A DNA stretch of 64,000 nt from Kalmusia sp. IMI 367209 (GCA_027946365.1 JAPEUQ010000005.1:2108001-2172000), one strand, 5' to 3'; positions 11,463-23,596 are shown, counted from the stretch's first letter. A program made the numbers and translations. The notes: generated by a model not told the origin, from the letters alone.

Positions 11463-13711
11463 TAAAGGTTCCGTATGACGCGGCGGCGGCCCGCAGTTCA
11501 CTGCTTCAGCCCTGCAGCCTAGAAATTTGCAATCCTCGAAAGCAAGCAGCAGCGGAACGGAAATTGCCGAGGCAGGCGCACAGGGTACCAAGGAAGGCAG
11601 GTATCAGATTAACAAGGCCCGTTCGGGCAAGTACTTCGGTGACGACGCAGTGGCTGTGATGAGTAGAGGTGACATATCATGCGCGCGTGGAATGTCCATC
11701 ATGAGACTCGTGTTTGTGCGTGTGCGTGTGCGTGTGTGTGGGACGTGTCAACAGAATGGACTAGATTCCGTAGCTGAGTGATGATGCTACTGCTACTACT
11801 ACTTGCTGCTGCGGGCATAGGGGGGGGTTGGCAGCATGGATTTTTTTTTTCCTCGGCTGCGACCGTTTGGCTAAAGCTGCGCGAAGCAGAAAGAAGAAAA
11901 TATAAGGCAAACGATCTAATGAGAAGAAGAAAAGAAAAATCAATCAAGGTCAGATGAGGGTTCCGCAAGGAGTGATTCGAGCGGAGTTGCAGCCTCTCAG
12001 GGTGCGCGAGAGCGGAATCATGGGCGTGGTTTTCGCCTCTGCCACCCGCTTGGCTGATCCGGTGCATGTTTGTGCGCTGGGGTGACCGAGATTTATGGAC
12101 CAGTGGCTGCGGATATCCGTATTGCCTCCGTGATCGGGGATGACCGGATCGTGAGCAAGCTGCGACTGTCTGTGTGTGTGCGTACTGTGCGGTGAGCAAA
12201 GGGATGAGACTAGTGTAGCGGGAAGGGTTCGTGGGAGCTGAGTTGCGTTGTGTTGGCGGTACGTCTTCACCGTCTTTTACTAAGGGGTTGCCTTGCTTAT
12301 AGTGGCGATGTGAGCGGGAGAAAGCGAAATTTGACCACCCTCAATGTTCGAGCAGGGTGAGAGAGAAGGGATGTCGTTGCGACGAGGAAAAGGAATAATA
12401 TGCGCGAATTGTCTTGTTCACCGGAAGCCTGAGTCAGCCCGCACGGTACGTGGGGAGTATGCGATTCATGTATGAGACAACATGCGAGAAACAACAATGC
12501 TCTTTCTTCGGTGGAAATTTCTCTGCGAGATCGACATAGTGGGTGCGACGAATGCACCATGTATACACCTGACCGCACACACCACTGCACCGATATGGGA
12601 CGCTGCGTATGCAATATGGATCACACTACTGTCCTTGGGCTGGTGGCATCATCAGCGAAGGCCCCCACAAGTTCTTCACATTATTCCTCTTCTACGGTGC
12701 GCTGCAGCAATTGTATCCCCAGTAAAAGCGATTTCATATCTTCCCGTTCGCCAAAAGACTGTTTCCAAGATAACCTTGATCTCTTTCCTACGGCATCGGT
12801 CTTTCCACAGCGTCTACGACTGTATCTAATTATAAGCTCCACTTTACCAATCATTCTTACATACACATTCTCAACCCACCGCTCATGGGGCCAAATTTCT
12901 GATTCCAAATCCAATTCTAGATCCCCAAAACATTCGCATGGTTTCGCAGCTCGCGCAGCGGTAGTGAGCGCAGCTCGGGCAGTGGTAATAAGCGCAGCCA
13001 CCACAAGGCTAGAACATTACGTCCTCGGATGCTGCTAGACCTTAGAGCAATTGCTTTTTTTGATAAGTGATGACCTCATGGATTTCCTGCAGCGCATGAT
13101 AGGCGTGGTCATGATGTCTACTCCGTATGATTAGACCACTCATTTACCCTCATTAAAGGAGCACGCGATAGTAAGATAAGACTTTCAATGGAGATGTAGA
13201 TAGTTTTAGTGGAATGTGGGATTGCAGCAGTGAATCATAGAATCTGGGAGAGAGAACACCAGTGTTCAGCAATAGGTATATTGCACGTAGTGAATCCTCG
13301 CGCAAAGCTCATGAGCACAAAGAAGCATTGGGATTTTTATAATCCCATGCTGTTGGATTTGTCGTATGATAAGCATTAAACGGATCGTCGTGTGCGTACT
13401 TAAAATCTTATGGGTTAACATGATCTTGATTTTCCAGCAAAGTCACAATTGCTCGTGCTATGGACAAGCTGATAGTGGATTTCAATTCTACTCATCAACG
13501 CTGATCAGGTTCTTTGCCCTCAGCTTGACACCGCCTTGTTCTTATTTGCTTACTTTCAGGTACGACTAGATTGACTACCCATAATGTTTATCTGAGTGTC
13601 CCAGATTTACTCCTCAAACTACTTATCTGGCAGAAGGTCAAGTTTCAAACATTGATTTATTCAACTTTGATATTAAAAAACCAGCCTTACCTAGTCAACA
13701 GCTGGTACCTA

Positions 13712-15747
13712 TTAATCTGGTCCAACGGGTACTAATCTTACACCACCAAAGCTCCAACCACCTATCTTCATGCCTGGTGTATATTTGTTATTGATGACCA
13801 ACCCGAGATTGCCTTCGACACCGACAGACACTTCCTCCTTCAATTCGACTTCCACCCAGCCCAGACCCATATAAGTTTGGTACGTTTCTTCTCCCAATCT
13901 GAAACGAACCGCATCTTCGGCCAAAAGTATGGTCCCCACGTCTGGTGTAATTTTCACGTCTATCTGGCGCCTCATGAACGTCGAGGGATTGCGCGGCCTC
14001 CCAGCCGAAAGAACTACATTGTCGGGTGGGGTTGCCTTTGTTTGCCAGAAATTGAGGACGAACTTAACTTTATATCGCCCAGGTGTGATTTCGGTCTGCA
14101 TTACCCTGAAACAGATCTTATCACTGTGAAAACAGGAATATACCTGGGTAGTAGAGTGTGCCGAATCGGATTTCACAGGGTATATCAGATGTCGCTTTCC
14201 TGCATCATCCATGAAGAGCCCTGGTTTTCCCAGCTGTGGCTCTTCAGTCTGGGAACCGGATGAGGCTAGTCTACGGCGCTCAATTCGAACTACTCGGGTT
14301 TTGATATTATCCTTCAACTTTTCGGTATCGTTAAACTTGAAGAATGTCGCTGGCAGCTCCAAGGTGGAAATTGGAAGGGTTAGATTTACAATTACCTTAG
14401 CACACTTTTGTAGTTTTCTTTGCTGTGCGGAGTCTCTCATGTATGCCTCAGTCAACGCGGCTGCTTCGTCTTCTTTCATCCATTGGTCCATTGTGATGTT
14501 TGCAAGGCCTCTATCCAGATCGTATCGAACGAAAGTTGTGGTCGTCCCGTGATACATTCGTTTCATCTCATTTTCAACTCGAGCTGCACTCGACCCTTGC
14601 GCAGCAAACACAGGTCCTAATTTTGATCCCCAACCGATTGACCAGCGATTTAGCTACAACATCAGCATGCATCTTAGCTACGTTCTTTACATACGTGTCA
14701 TAGTCGAGATCACACTGTAAGAATGTACAGGTCTGCGCCTTGGACATGAGGATTCATGAAGGGAACGGGTTATGACATGACACGACTTACCCACGAGTCT
14801 CGCACGCTTGGAATGGACCGTAACCCACAACCAATGGAAACAATGATGCCAATAGGTCGCGCTTCCCAGATCGTCTTAGCCGCGTAAGCTAGCTCGGCAG
14901 CAGGATTTGCGAATTCCATGCCACCACTCACGTACGTTTCCCGATGTGTACCGAAGGGAATTTCTTCGAAAAAGAATGGCATCATGCAAGATGCACGTAT
15001 TGCTTCGCAGATTCGTGTGCCTTTGTCATTTGGATCATAGGTGCTCAGAAGACAAGGTAAACCATTTACAAGGGTGGCCAGAACAGCGACTCTGCAACCT
15101 CGCCTATCGCGCCTTCGCTGTACTGTTCGTTGTCGCCGTACTCGAGCCACGTTCGTTTCTTCGAATGAGGGAGACGGATCGTCCACTATTTCAAGCGAAT
15201 TGCCACGTGAAGAGACAGGTGATGTAAGTTCCTGGTTCGTATTGATATCCTCGAGCTCTTCATGGTCGGAAGATTGATCTCCAGACTGTTCGAGGTTATC
15301 GATCTCCTCGAATAAAGAATAGTCCCACATCGGCTCATCCTCATTGTATCCCAAGTCTAGTAGTATACTCTGAATCGTTGTTTGGAGTACTTGTACAGAG
15401 TATCTGGCCGATGCAGTAGGCAATTTTTGCCCAAGGATGTTGATAGATTGGTCGGCCTTGAAAACTGCATCAACTATTTTTAAATATACGTTAACGCAGT
15501 CCTTGGTATTGAGACGCAGTCGACCTAGAAGCAAAGCAACGATAGCTCCGCAACCAGAGCCCCCGATCAAGTCGAAGTAGTCGCACGGCCTGAGAGGATC
15601 TGTGTCATATGGCGCCCTGTGACCGCGTCTTATTTCTTCCATGCCGATCTGTTCTAGTTGATCGTGCAAAATCATCAACGATGATAAAGCCCTTAAGCCA
15701 CCGCTGTCGAATGATAGCAGTCGTAAAGGTCTCTGTGGCTCCTCCAT
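13712..15747 (-). CDS. Patatin-like protein, catalytic residues replaced, with PP2-like C-terminal domain (about 632 aa)
   Basis: Exon 1 is 15747-14791. The best single-intron model then removes 14654-14790 (GTAAGT...TGTAG) and joins exon 2 at 14653-13712 in phase. The N-terminus has the patatin fold layout. The oxyanion motif is SGGLR at residues 15-19, in place of GGGxR. The nucleophile elbow reads GSGCG at residues 63-67, so Gly replaces the Ser of GxSxG. The DG[GA] dyad reads SGG at 274-276, so Asp is lost. I infer no lipase activity. About residues 500-632 are beta-rich and resemble phloem-protein-2 lectin-like domains (a GWVEVEL segment, then an NxG...GG[VI]xLxP ending). The intron contains a further possible exon (about 14679-14722) whose phase does not fit, so the junction needs transcript support. 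The gene is divergent to the STAND gene. Confidence 0.7.
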
Positions 15748-16224
15748 GCTAGTTCAAGTGACTTTTTCGCGGGTGTGATCTGTGATCCCTCCGGTAAACA
15801 CGGTCGAAAGTAGAGACCTTTAGATTTTTTCGTACAGTTATTGGATCTGTTGTCGTCGAATCTTAAAGCGACCCGGCTGAGCTAGTGGGGACAGTTGTCG
15901 CCTGAATATGTTAGAAATCTGCGGCATGCAGTAAGCTTTCCAACAGCACAGGATTATCTTTGGTGCCAAGAAAAGCGGTTTTAAGGTTAATGATCGTAAT
16001 GTTCCAGTGGCTGAGTGCACAAGCGCTGTACTCCTTTGGCTGGCGGTTTTTTTGAAGACGTCATCGCAGTATGCCTAAATACCAAGCATTTATAGCCCCC
16101 ACCACAATGCTCGTTCTCCCACTATGTTCAACGAGGCAACGTGCTCACACTTATCCATTCCATATCCATTCTACGCGATAAATAATCTCCTACCTTTGCG
16201 TCCTTGTAGTTGCGAAGTTCACTC
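15748..16224. promoter_or_regulatory. Shared divergent promoter, patatin-like / STAND genes
   Basis: This 477-bp gap is the only space between two genes transcribed away from each other, so both promoters must lie here or overlap it. TATA-like TTTATAG occurs near 16090, about 135 bases before the STAND ATG. No other element is recognised. Confidence 0.45.
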
Positions 16225-19120
16225 ATGGATCCTCTCACGGCTGTGAGTTTAGCGGGCACTATAATCCAGTTTGTCGACTTCAGTGCCAAATTATTCTCGG
16301 AAGGCAAAGAACTTTACCGCTCAGCTGATGGAGCACTAGAGGAAAATGTGAAAATTGAGAACGTTACATCCGAGTTCCAATCAATTTGTCGAAATCTTCA
16401 GGACAAAAATGCACCAACCACGACTCCAGGCACGCGAAGTATTGCAGATGCGCATACGAATGCGCTGCATAATTTGGCATCGAATTGTATCGTGGAGTCT
16501 GATAAGCTTACGAAGCTTTTCAGGGGACTTCAAGTTCCAAAAGATACGACACATAGGACTTGGCACGCTATCCGTCAATCAATTCGAGCTGCGCTCAAGA
16601 AAGAAGAAATTGCAAGGCTGCGATCGACTTTGGACATGTTTCAGCAACAGGTCAATACTAGATTACTAGCAATTCTTAGGTAATAGAATATTGAGCTGAA
16701 ACCTAACACCATTTTATTCAATCAGCTAACTCTCCGGTAGTGATGGTCAATGGAACATGCAGCTAGATATTATGGACATAAAGCAAGCAAGTCGTCGGCT
16801 TGAAACAGACACGTCAACACAAGTAGAGAAGATCCGTGAGGAGATTGTACAAGGCCTTCGCACGCAGTCCCAGAATCAAAGCAGAAACTCCCAATCTACG
16901 TTGCAACAAGTCAGGAATCTACAGCATGAGATGGAAAAAGGCACCAATCTACGTCGCTCATTACGTATTCTCGAGGGCTTACATTTTGATTATCTTATTG
17001 AACGAGAATCAAAGATTAAAGAATCGCATGGCAAAACGTTCAAATGGATTTTCGATGAGACTGTGACCACATTTCCGCGCTGGGTAGAGTCAGGCGGCGG
17101 TATATTTTGGCTTACTGGCAAAGCTGGTTCGGGGAAGTCAACTTTGATGAAGTACATTTGCAATAATGCGCGCACACAACAGCTCATCAGATCCTGGGTA
17201 AAGTCTGACAAGGTCATCATTGCAGAGCACTTTTTTTGGGTGACTGGTAAGACATTGGAAAAATCGCAAGAAGGGTTGTTCCGATCACTGTTGTATCGAA
17301 TACTTAAACAGTGTCCTCACGATATTCCCACTGTGTGCTCTCGACGCTGGGAAAAAGGCGAGCATTTTGACAAAGACGACTGGACAATCTCCGAGTTAGG
17401 TGAGGCCCTGGAGAAACTGGGGGATCTTCGAGACCGGACTAAGATCATCCTGTTCATTGATGGCCTAGATGAGTACGGGGACGAACATAGGGATATTATT
17501 CGCATCGTCAAAAATATGTCCTCATCTCAGCACATCAAGCTCTGTGTCTCAAGTCGACCTTGGACTATCTTTGAGAAGGCATTCGGATCATCAGTCAACC
17601 AATTGCTATTGGAAGATCTCACCCGAAATGACATTCGTCGATATGTCGAAGATGAACTATGCCAAGATCCTACGTTCGCAACACTTCGACACACAAATGT
17701 TGACTACAATGACCTTATTGAACAAATAACCGCAAAAGCGAATGGAGTGTTCCTATGGGTGTTTCTTGTAGTTCGCTCGCTATTACGTGGTCTCGAAAAG
17801 AACGATGGTATCTCAGACTTAAAGAAAAGAGTGGATGAGCTACCACAAGATTTGAATGAATACTTCATGCGTATGCTCGATAATATCGAAAGAGTATATC
17901 GAGAGCAGACCAGTCGAATGCTGCTCGTCACAACATATGCGTCGGAACCTCTTCCGGTACCCGCACTTTCTTTTTTGGAATTGGAGGAACAAGATCCCCG
18001 ATACACGATTCGCCACAAGTTTCCTTATATACACGAACCGGCTTTGAAGAAGATGGTCGCTGAATGGAAGAGGAAAGTCAATAACCGATGTACCGACTTG
18101 CTAGAGGTGCACGTGTGGAACGTCGGTGACCAGTTCATGCGCGCAAGAGTGGAATTCTTACACAGATCGGTCCGTGATTTCCTTCTACAAGAGGATATTG
18201 TCAAATTGTTACTCAAGCGGGTCGCCACTGATTTCGACCCTCGGCTATCACTGTGTCGAATCCACGTTGCTCTCATAAAGTCTTTGCCTATGGAACAAGG
18301 GTACGCAACACAGATTCGAACTATTGACAAACTAAAAAACGGTTTCATTTAATATGCGAGATCGTTCGAGCTCTACAACGAAACTACAGATCTGGACCTT
18401 CATGATGACCTTGATGGCTATCTATCGAAACATACCGCGCACATACGAAGACACTGGACTGGGGAACCCAAGGACTCATCCAACCCAACTGTGCCATTTC
18501 TGTCCTTCATGATGAAAAAAGGGTTATATCTTTACACGGGTCATAAATTGGCTACACAGCCATCGCTGGCTCAGGACAACCTGTCAAATGAGTTGCTACA
18601 ATACGTACTTAGTAAGCCGGAAGATTACAATATAATCCTAAGAAGACGGCGGATGCAACTTTCATTCCAAGTCCTCCGCGTGCTTCTCGATTCCGGGCTA
18701 GACCCGAACGGTAAGACAGATATGCACATTGCCTCTGATCGACGGGGAACTGTATGGACGAGATTCATCAAGTGGTGCTGCGAGAGAGAAGCAAACTCAG
18801 AATGGGATTCTACCATTGAAATCAGCTGCGCAGATATCATCGAGGGGTTCCTTAATGCTGGGGCAAATCCAAATGCCTTTGTGACAAGATCGCTTTCTGT
18901 TCAGGAAGCAGTTCGGCAGGTCTTACCGAAGGATCGTATACCTCGGATTGAAGAGCTTATGAGGAGAAACCAGAGTCAATTCGTTTTTGGGCTTCGTATT
19001 CGCAGGACCCCCACTTCATACACAATATCAGCAAAGCAGACTCATGCCTGGCTCTTCGTGCTAGGTATCATACCACTTGTCTGGTTTGTCATCGTTAGCT
19101 ATTATGGAAGACACACTTAG
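16225..19120 (+). pseudogene. NACHT STAND (NLR-like) protein gene with one in-frame stop
   Basis: Exon 1 is 16225-16679. A 61-nt intron follows (16680-16740, GTAATA...GGTAG), then exon 2 is 16741-19120. The N-terminus (MDPLTAVSLAGTIIQFVDF) is the fungal STAND N-terminal (HeLo-like) domain. A coiled linker follows, then a NACHT NTPase with intact Walker A GKAGSGKST at about residues 278-286 and Walker B ILFIDGLDE. After 688 codons a TAA at 18350-18352 interrupts the frame. The same frame then continues without shift for 256 codons, with two degenerate ankyrin-type units (the LLDSGLDPN and FLNAGANPN segments) and a C-terminal hydrophobic helix. The TAA falls between NGFI and YAR, inside a stretch that reads like family sequence, so I call it a nonsense mutation. 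A 60-nt in-frame intron ending at 18361 could skip it but would remove that stretch. The truncated product would keep the HeLo-like and NACHT parts. Confidence 0.75.
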
Positions 19121-19387
19121 ATCATAGTAACAAAAGAATCAAACAGTAACGCATGCTGTGTCGCACTCTCACCTACGATCTTACGCCCCCATTCCTAATT
19201 GTGCTTATCAAAACATACAAACCAAGTATTAAAACAAAAGTTCACTTCTGCATCACTCGCAATGAGATCCAATGTCCCTCGCTGGGTCCCCACTCACAGC
19301 TCAACACAACACTAGCGACTAGCCGTAGAACGCCATTTTTACGAATAACACATCTAACGTGGACTCGCTGAATGCTGCCCTACTTAC

Positions 19388-19798
19388 ATAGGTCCGCGAG
19401 ATATCCTCGGACTGAGCTACATCATTTTTGGGGGGAATTAATTCCATCGATGTGACCAATTTAAAGAAGTTTGTCGACCCGACCGCAACAGCGGCGACTG
19501 CCAGCTTCTTCAATATCAGCATGAATCCTAACTCATCAACATACATTTTGTATGATTCTTCGTACAGCTCCCGCTAGGCGTTCGATAGGAAGGCGCTGTA
19601 CAGTCCAGGCAGACGGTCGCGAATGTAATTGAGTTCATGAGCAATGGGGCGCGTGGCGTGGATACGTACATTTAGGCCAGCCGTTGCGAAGGCGAAGTGC
19701 CTACTAATGTAATCAAGGAGTTGAATCCAATTGACGAGCGATACCTCAGTTGCATGACCTTTGTAGTTGACTAGGAGCGATCTTGCAACAGCAATACC
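19388..19798 (-). pseudogene. Broken coding fragment of unknown family
   Basis: A 137-codon frame on the minus strand runs from 19798 to a GTAAGT donor at 19387. It is interrupted only by one TAG at 19574-19576. The translation on both sides is protein-like, with amphipathic segments such as LVNWIQLLDYISRHF, HELNYIRDRLPGLY and ELYEESYKMYVDELGF. I know of no family. The stop could be a CAG to TAG change. Upstream exons may lie in 19800-20350 but I could not connect them. Its position beside the STAND pseudogene suggests a decaying accessory locus. Confidence 0.45.
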
Positions 19799-21057
19799 TC
19801 ATCACCGCTGTGCATACACGCACCGCTCAGACATACGATTCGAGAGCGAGACGCTCATCTTCGTGGACAGTGGCTACAAGGCTTCGCAGCTACTTTTACC
19901 GATACCATGGCTGCAACGGCGGAGTCAGTGGCGGCGGAGTCACTGATCGTTGCGTGGCGAAGTAACAGTGATGACGTGTTTCCAACAATGTCAAGTCGCT
20001 GGCAGCATGCAGGGGTATATTTAAGCCCGCTATACCAGCAAACAAGCCTGGTCTTATCCAGCAAATGAGTCGACTGAACAGTGTGAATAGCGAGCTGAGC
20101 TCCGGCGCAAAAATACGTATCCCGATGAGAGCGAATTGGGATAGCAGCCATGACGAAGACGGTCATTCCACTCCTGACTAGGGAAGAGCGGAAACGAAAA
20201 GCTACAGAGGCAGCAGGAGGAAGTCCGCAATGTTCCCCAATTGGAGACATCACCCTTGGATAGGAGTCTCTCCTTCCGCACGGCAGCTGTTGGATCAAAC
20301 ATCTGTAAACCATGTATGAACCTGTTCATTGGAAACTCAACAGACATCAGATCAACACTCCGGAGCCGCTCTCTCTAATATCAATGATGAGACATCCTAG
20401 ACCGCCTTCCTTTGTGATGGACATTAATAGTATTGGACTGTTTAGCTGACGCTATGAGTACAGTTTTTTGTGACTATACAACAGATCTTAGTGTACTAGC
20501 CGATGGGAAAATTTGCAATTTTGCCAATTTAGCTTGATGCATATATACCCACCTAGGGTTTTTGTAACTCTTCTTTGTACAAATGGAAGTTCCCACGCAG
20601 ACTTTTAGCGCATTGTACGCCATCCAAACAATCGTACAACGTTCATAACCACTTCACACAAGAGTCGATGCGTCATGAATTCTGACACATAGACCATATA
20701 CCATTTTCAAGCTTGTTACGAAAGGTAGTGCCCATCATAATCTTATAATAAAGCACGTCTTCCGGCGTATTTGGTATCTATGCCTCACTGCTATTTTTTA
20801 GAAAGACGAATTGTCCTAGGGTACCATAATGTACGCACTAAAACACTTTCATAGATAGCAATACATCGCATCAGCGTCTACACTCACACGAGGGAGAACA
20901 CTCACCGCCAAGCACATCAAAAGCGTTCAAGACTCAACATTTCACCACAACAACAAGCACTCGGCCCATTTCTCGAGAAAAGATTCTCATCTTGATTCTT
21001 ACATCTACATCACCTATATCTCATCTCCTCAACAGTCACCTTATCTGCTATCGTGCT
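19799..21057. other. Intergenic, no gene resolved
   Basis: About 1.26 kb. Frames on the minus strand between 19855 and 20347 overlap and have no recognisable domain. They may include remnants upstream of the broken fragment. The 20350-21050 part is AT-rich and lies beyond the 3' end of SRP72. Confidence 0.4.
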
Positions 21058-23101
21058 CTACTTCCTTCCCTTGCCCTTCTTCTTCTTTCCTGCACCTCCA
21101 GCACCCTGCTGCACCGCTGCACTAGCCTTCTCTTCGCTCACAACCCCGCCTTGCGTGAATCCCTCCGCCTTCTTCTTCCCCTTCCTGCCCTTCGGCCTAT
21201 AGTAACTTCGATCACGCATTGGTAACCACCTCTCTGCGTCTATTTTCTTATTGGGGTCGAACTCCTTGGGCATGCGGGCCTTCCGTATCCTTTTCGTTTT
21301 GGACGTCACAGGCTTAGGTGCCGCACGTTTGCGAGACTCGGTGGTAGTTTGCGCGGGGAGTGCGAGAGCAGGTACACCTTCGGCTTCGAGCGCCGCGGCG
21401 TCGATGTCACCTACGAGGCGCGAAGCTTCAGGGAGAAAAGACCTGAGGTCTTCCGGGATATTTTCAGGGTCTGAGATAGAATATGCGGCCACGAGGCCGG
21501 CGATAGTAGCGCGGTCATTGCTATCCTGGTCATACAGGCTTTTGAAGATCTCGCCTGCGGTGGTGACATTGTCGGGGTTGTGTGTATCGAGCAGGGCTGT
21601 CCCTGCAGCGACCATGAGTGCTTTGGATGGAGCTTCAGTTTTGGACTTGTGCGGTTTGCGCCAGTATTCTGCTGCTTTTGCGAGCTCGGATCTTGAGGCG
21701 CCGGGGCGTCCTTGTTGCGAGTAGAGGGAGACTAGGGTGGCGACTAGGCCGGGGGCGAAGCGTACGTCGAAGTCTGATGCTGAGCCGGATTGTTCTAGTC
21801 GTTTGAAGAAGGATTCTAGCAAGTCTGTAGCAGCGGCATGGTTACCTGTTAGAACGTAGAGGTGCGTTATGGTTAGTATGAGGCCCACATCGGTGGGTCT
21901 TTTTTCTAATAGCGGAATGATTTCTTTGAGAGCCGACTTCTCGGTAGCTGTGTGTCGCGAGTGTGCTGCTGCATTGAGGACAGCCGCCATGTTGACAGCT
22001 GGGGAGAGCGTCGGTGTCGGTGCCGCCGATATCACCTTCTCGGTAGAGGATGCTACCCCAGCGGCTTTCTGCGAGAGTAAGGACATAACGTACTCATCTT
22101 GGCGTAGAAGATTTGTTTGGAAAGAGAAATATTGATCTGTCTTGGACGGCTTGGGTGAAGAGTGGAAAAGGCGATGCGAGAGATATGTGTTCGAGTGATC
22201 CTTTGATGCAGCGATGCTGTTCACTTGGGCAATGTGTCGCGTCGACAGTTCCTTAATCCTACGTCAAATCAGTGCATGCTCCTTATGAAATATCCCTGGA
22301 GCCTTACTCGGTCAACGGAATAGTTGCCGCCAGCTTTTCTGCCTCATCAATTTTCCTCATTTGCGTGAGAATGTAGACGTGTTGCACCTTCATGGGTAAT
22401 ATCTCGGCCTCTTTCTCAGCATCGCTCATATCCTCGACCTCATTGCAGCGATCGATTGCCCGTTTCAGACACACTTCTCCTTGCGCAAATTCACCACGCG
22501 CTATGCTCGCACAAGCCGCGTTGTACGCCGTCTCGAAAACGTCCAGGTCCTCTCGTGCCGGCTTCTTTTTCTGTGCAAGCTCGCCCTGCCCCGACCATTC
22601 TAGCTGCGCATCCACAGCCCCAGAATTGATGCGGAGATCGTACTCCTCGTCCTGAGCACCCTGACTTGCCAGCTCCCGATACACGCGTAACGCTTGTGCG
22701 AAGTTTTCAGAGCGATATGCCTGCTACGTTTAGCCTCCCGGCACCCCATTTCCAATTGTCCTGAAACTCACAGCCTGCGCAAGAACATGCTTCATACCGC
22801 GACTCGCCTGCTCACTCCCCGCGCCCGCGACCTCAACGGCCTTCGCCGCGTTGCCCGTCTTGTATAGCGCATACGCATACTCGAAGCGCGCCTTCTCCTG
22901 CAGCTCTTTCACATCCTCGAAGACCTTGAGCGCATCCTCGAACCGATCGAGGTGTAGAAGCGCTACCGCTCTTACGTTGTGCGCTTGTGTGTCTGTTTTG
23001 GATTTCTTTATAGCTGCATTAGCGGCCTGTAGATATTCGTCGTGGTCGTCGATGGTCGTCTGCGCGAGGAGGGAGGCGAGGGACTTTGTGGAGGCGGCCA
23101 T
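21058..23101 (-). CDS. srp72: Signal recognition particle subunit SRP72 (647 aa)
   Basis: Exons on the minus strand are 23101-22772, 22720-22308 and 22258-21058. The introns are 51 and 49 nt with agreeing phases. SRP72 is a core protein of the cytosolic signal recognition particle; it binds SRP68 and the SRP RNA during co-translational targeting to the ER. The N-terminal half is a TPR-like helical array (HLDRFEDALKVFEDV, ARFEYAYALYKTGNAAKA). Near the C-terminus PKEFDPNKKIDAERWLPMRD and the following YYRPKGRKGKKK match the conserved RNA-binding motif, followed by a Lys-rich tail. Length matches the family. The neighbours are also housekeeping genes. Confidence 0.93.
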
Positions 23102-23596
23102 ATCTGATTCTTTGAGCTACCCCGTATCCATCGGAGTGCAACGCCAGTGAACAGGGAGTGCGGTGACGAAGGGGCGGGGTGGTTGCGGTCTCGCGTGTCT
23201 TTGGCGGGGATGGAGTGGGATCGCTAAAAAGTTCGGTCCGTGCACAAGGCTGGCAATTCGCTAGCTCTTTCACCTCGAAATCAGATCTGTGAGGTAATGT
23301 ACCTGTCTTTTGAGATTTGATGCAATCAAGTGTGCTTGTATAGTTTGACCGAGAGGGTTTGCACAAAGCAAAGATATAATTACACGTGTGAAATTTACAT
23401 TTAGTATTCTACATTGTAGGATAGCGGCTCCAGCCAGAGCCCTTGGACCATTTTTGCCATCGGCTCCGAAATTGAGACCCAGAGAGAATCTGTTTCCACC
23501 CAAAAATGCCCCGAAGCCAGTTTTCTACCCGATTTGAACCAAAATGTGGCAGGTCTCAGGTATAGAACGCCATAACCAACGCCGTCGCTATGCAAA
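23102..23596. other. Intergenic, SRP72 promoter and TFIIE-alpha 3' side
   Basis: About 495 bases upstream of the SRP72 start and beyond the TFIIE-alpha stop, both on the minus strand. No coding frame is recognised. Confidence 0.5.

Larger units (their letters stand above)
8771..13711. other. Gene-poor stretch with simple repeats
   Basis: Nearly 5 kb without a gene I can support. It holds four exact copies of an 11-bp unit (10935-10978), a CT/GT tract (11202-11223), a 16-A run (11447-11462), a GT-rich tract (11711-11740) and a CTA/CTG-type triplet tract near 11780-11813. The minus strand of 11800-12300 is pyrimidine-rich, like a fungal promoter or leader, but no coding frame follows. An undetected noncoding transcript is possible. 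Confidence 0.45.
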
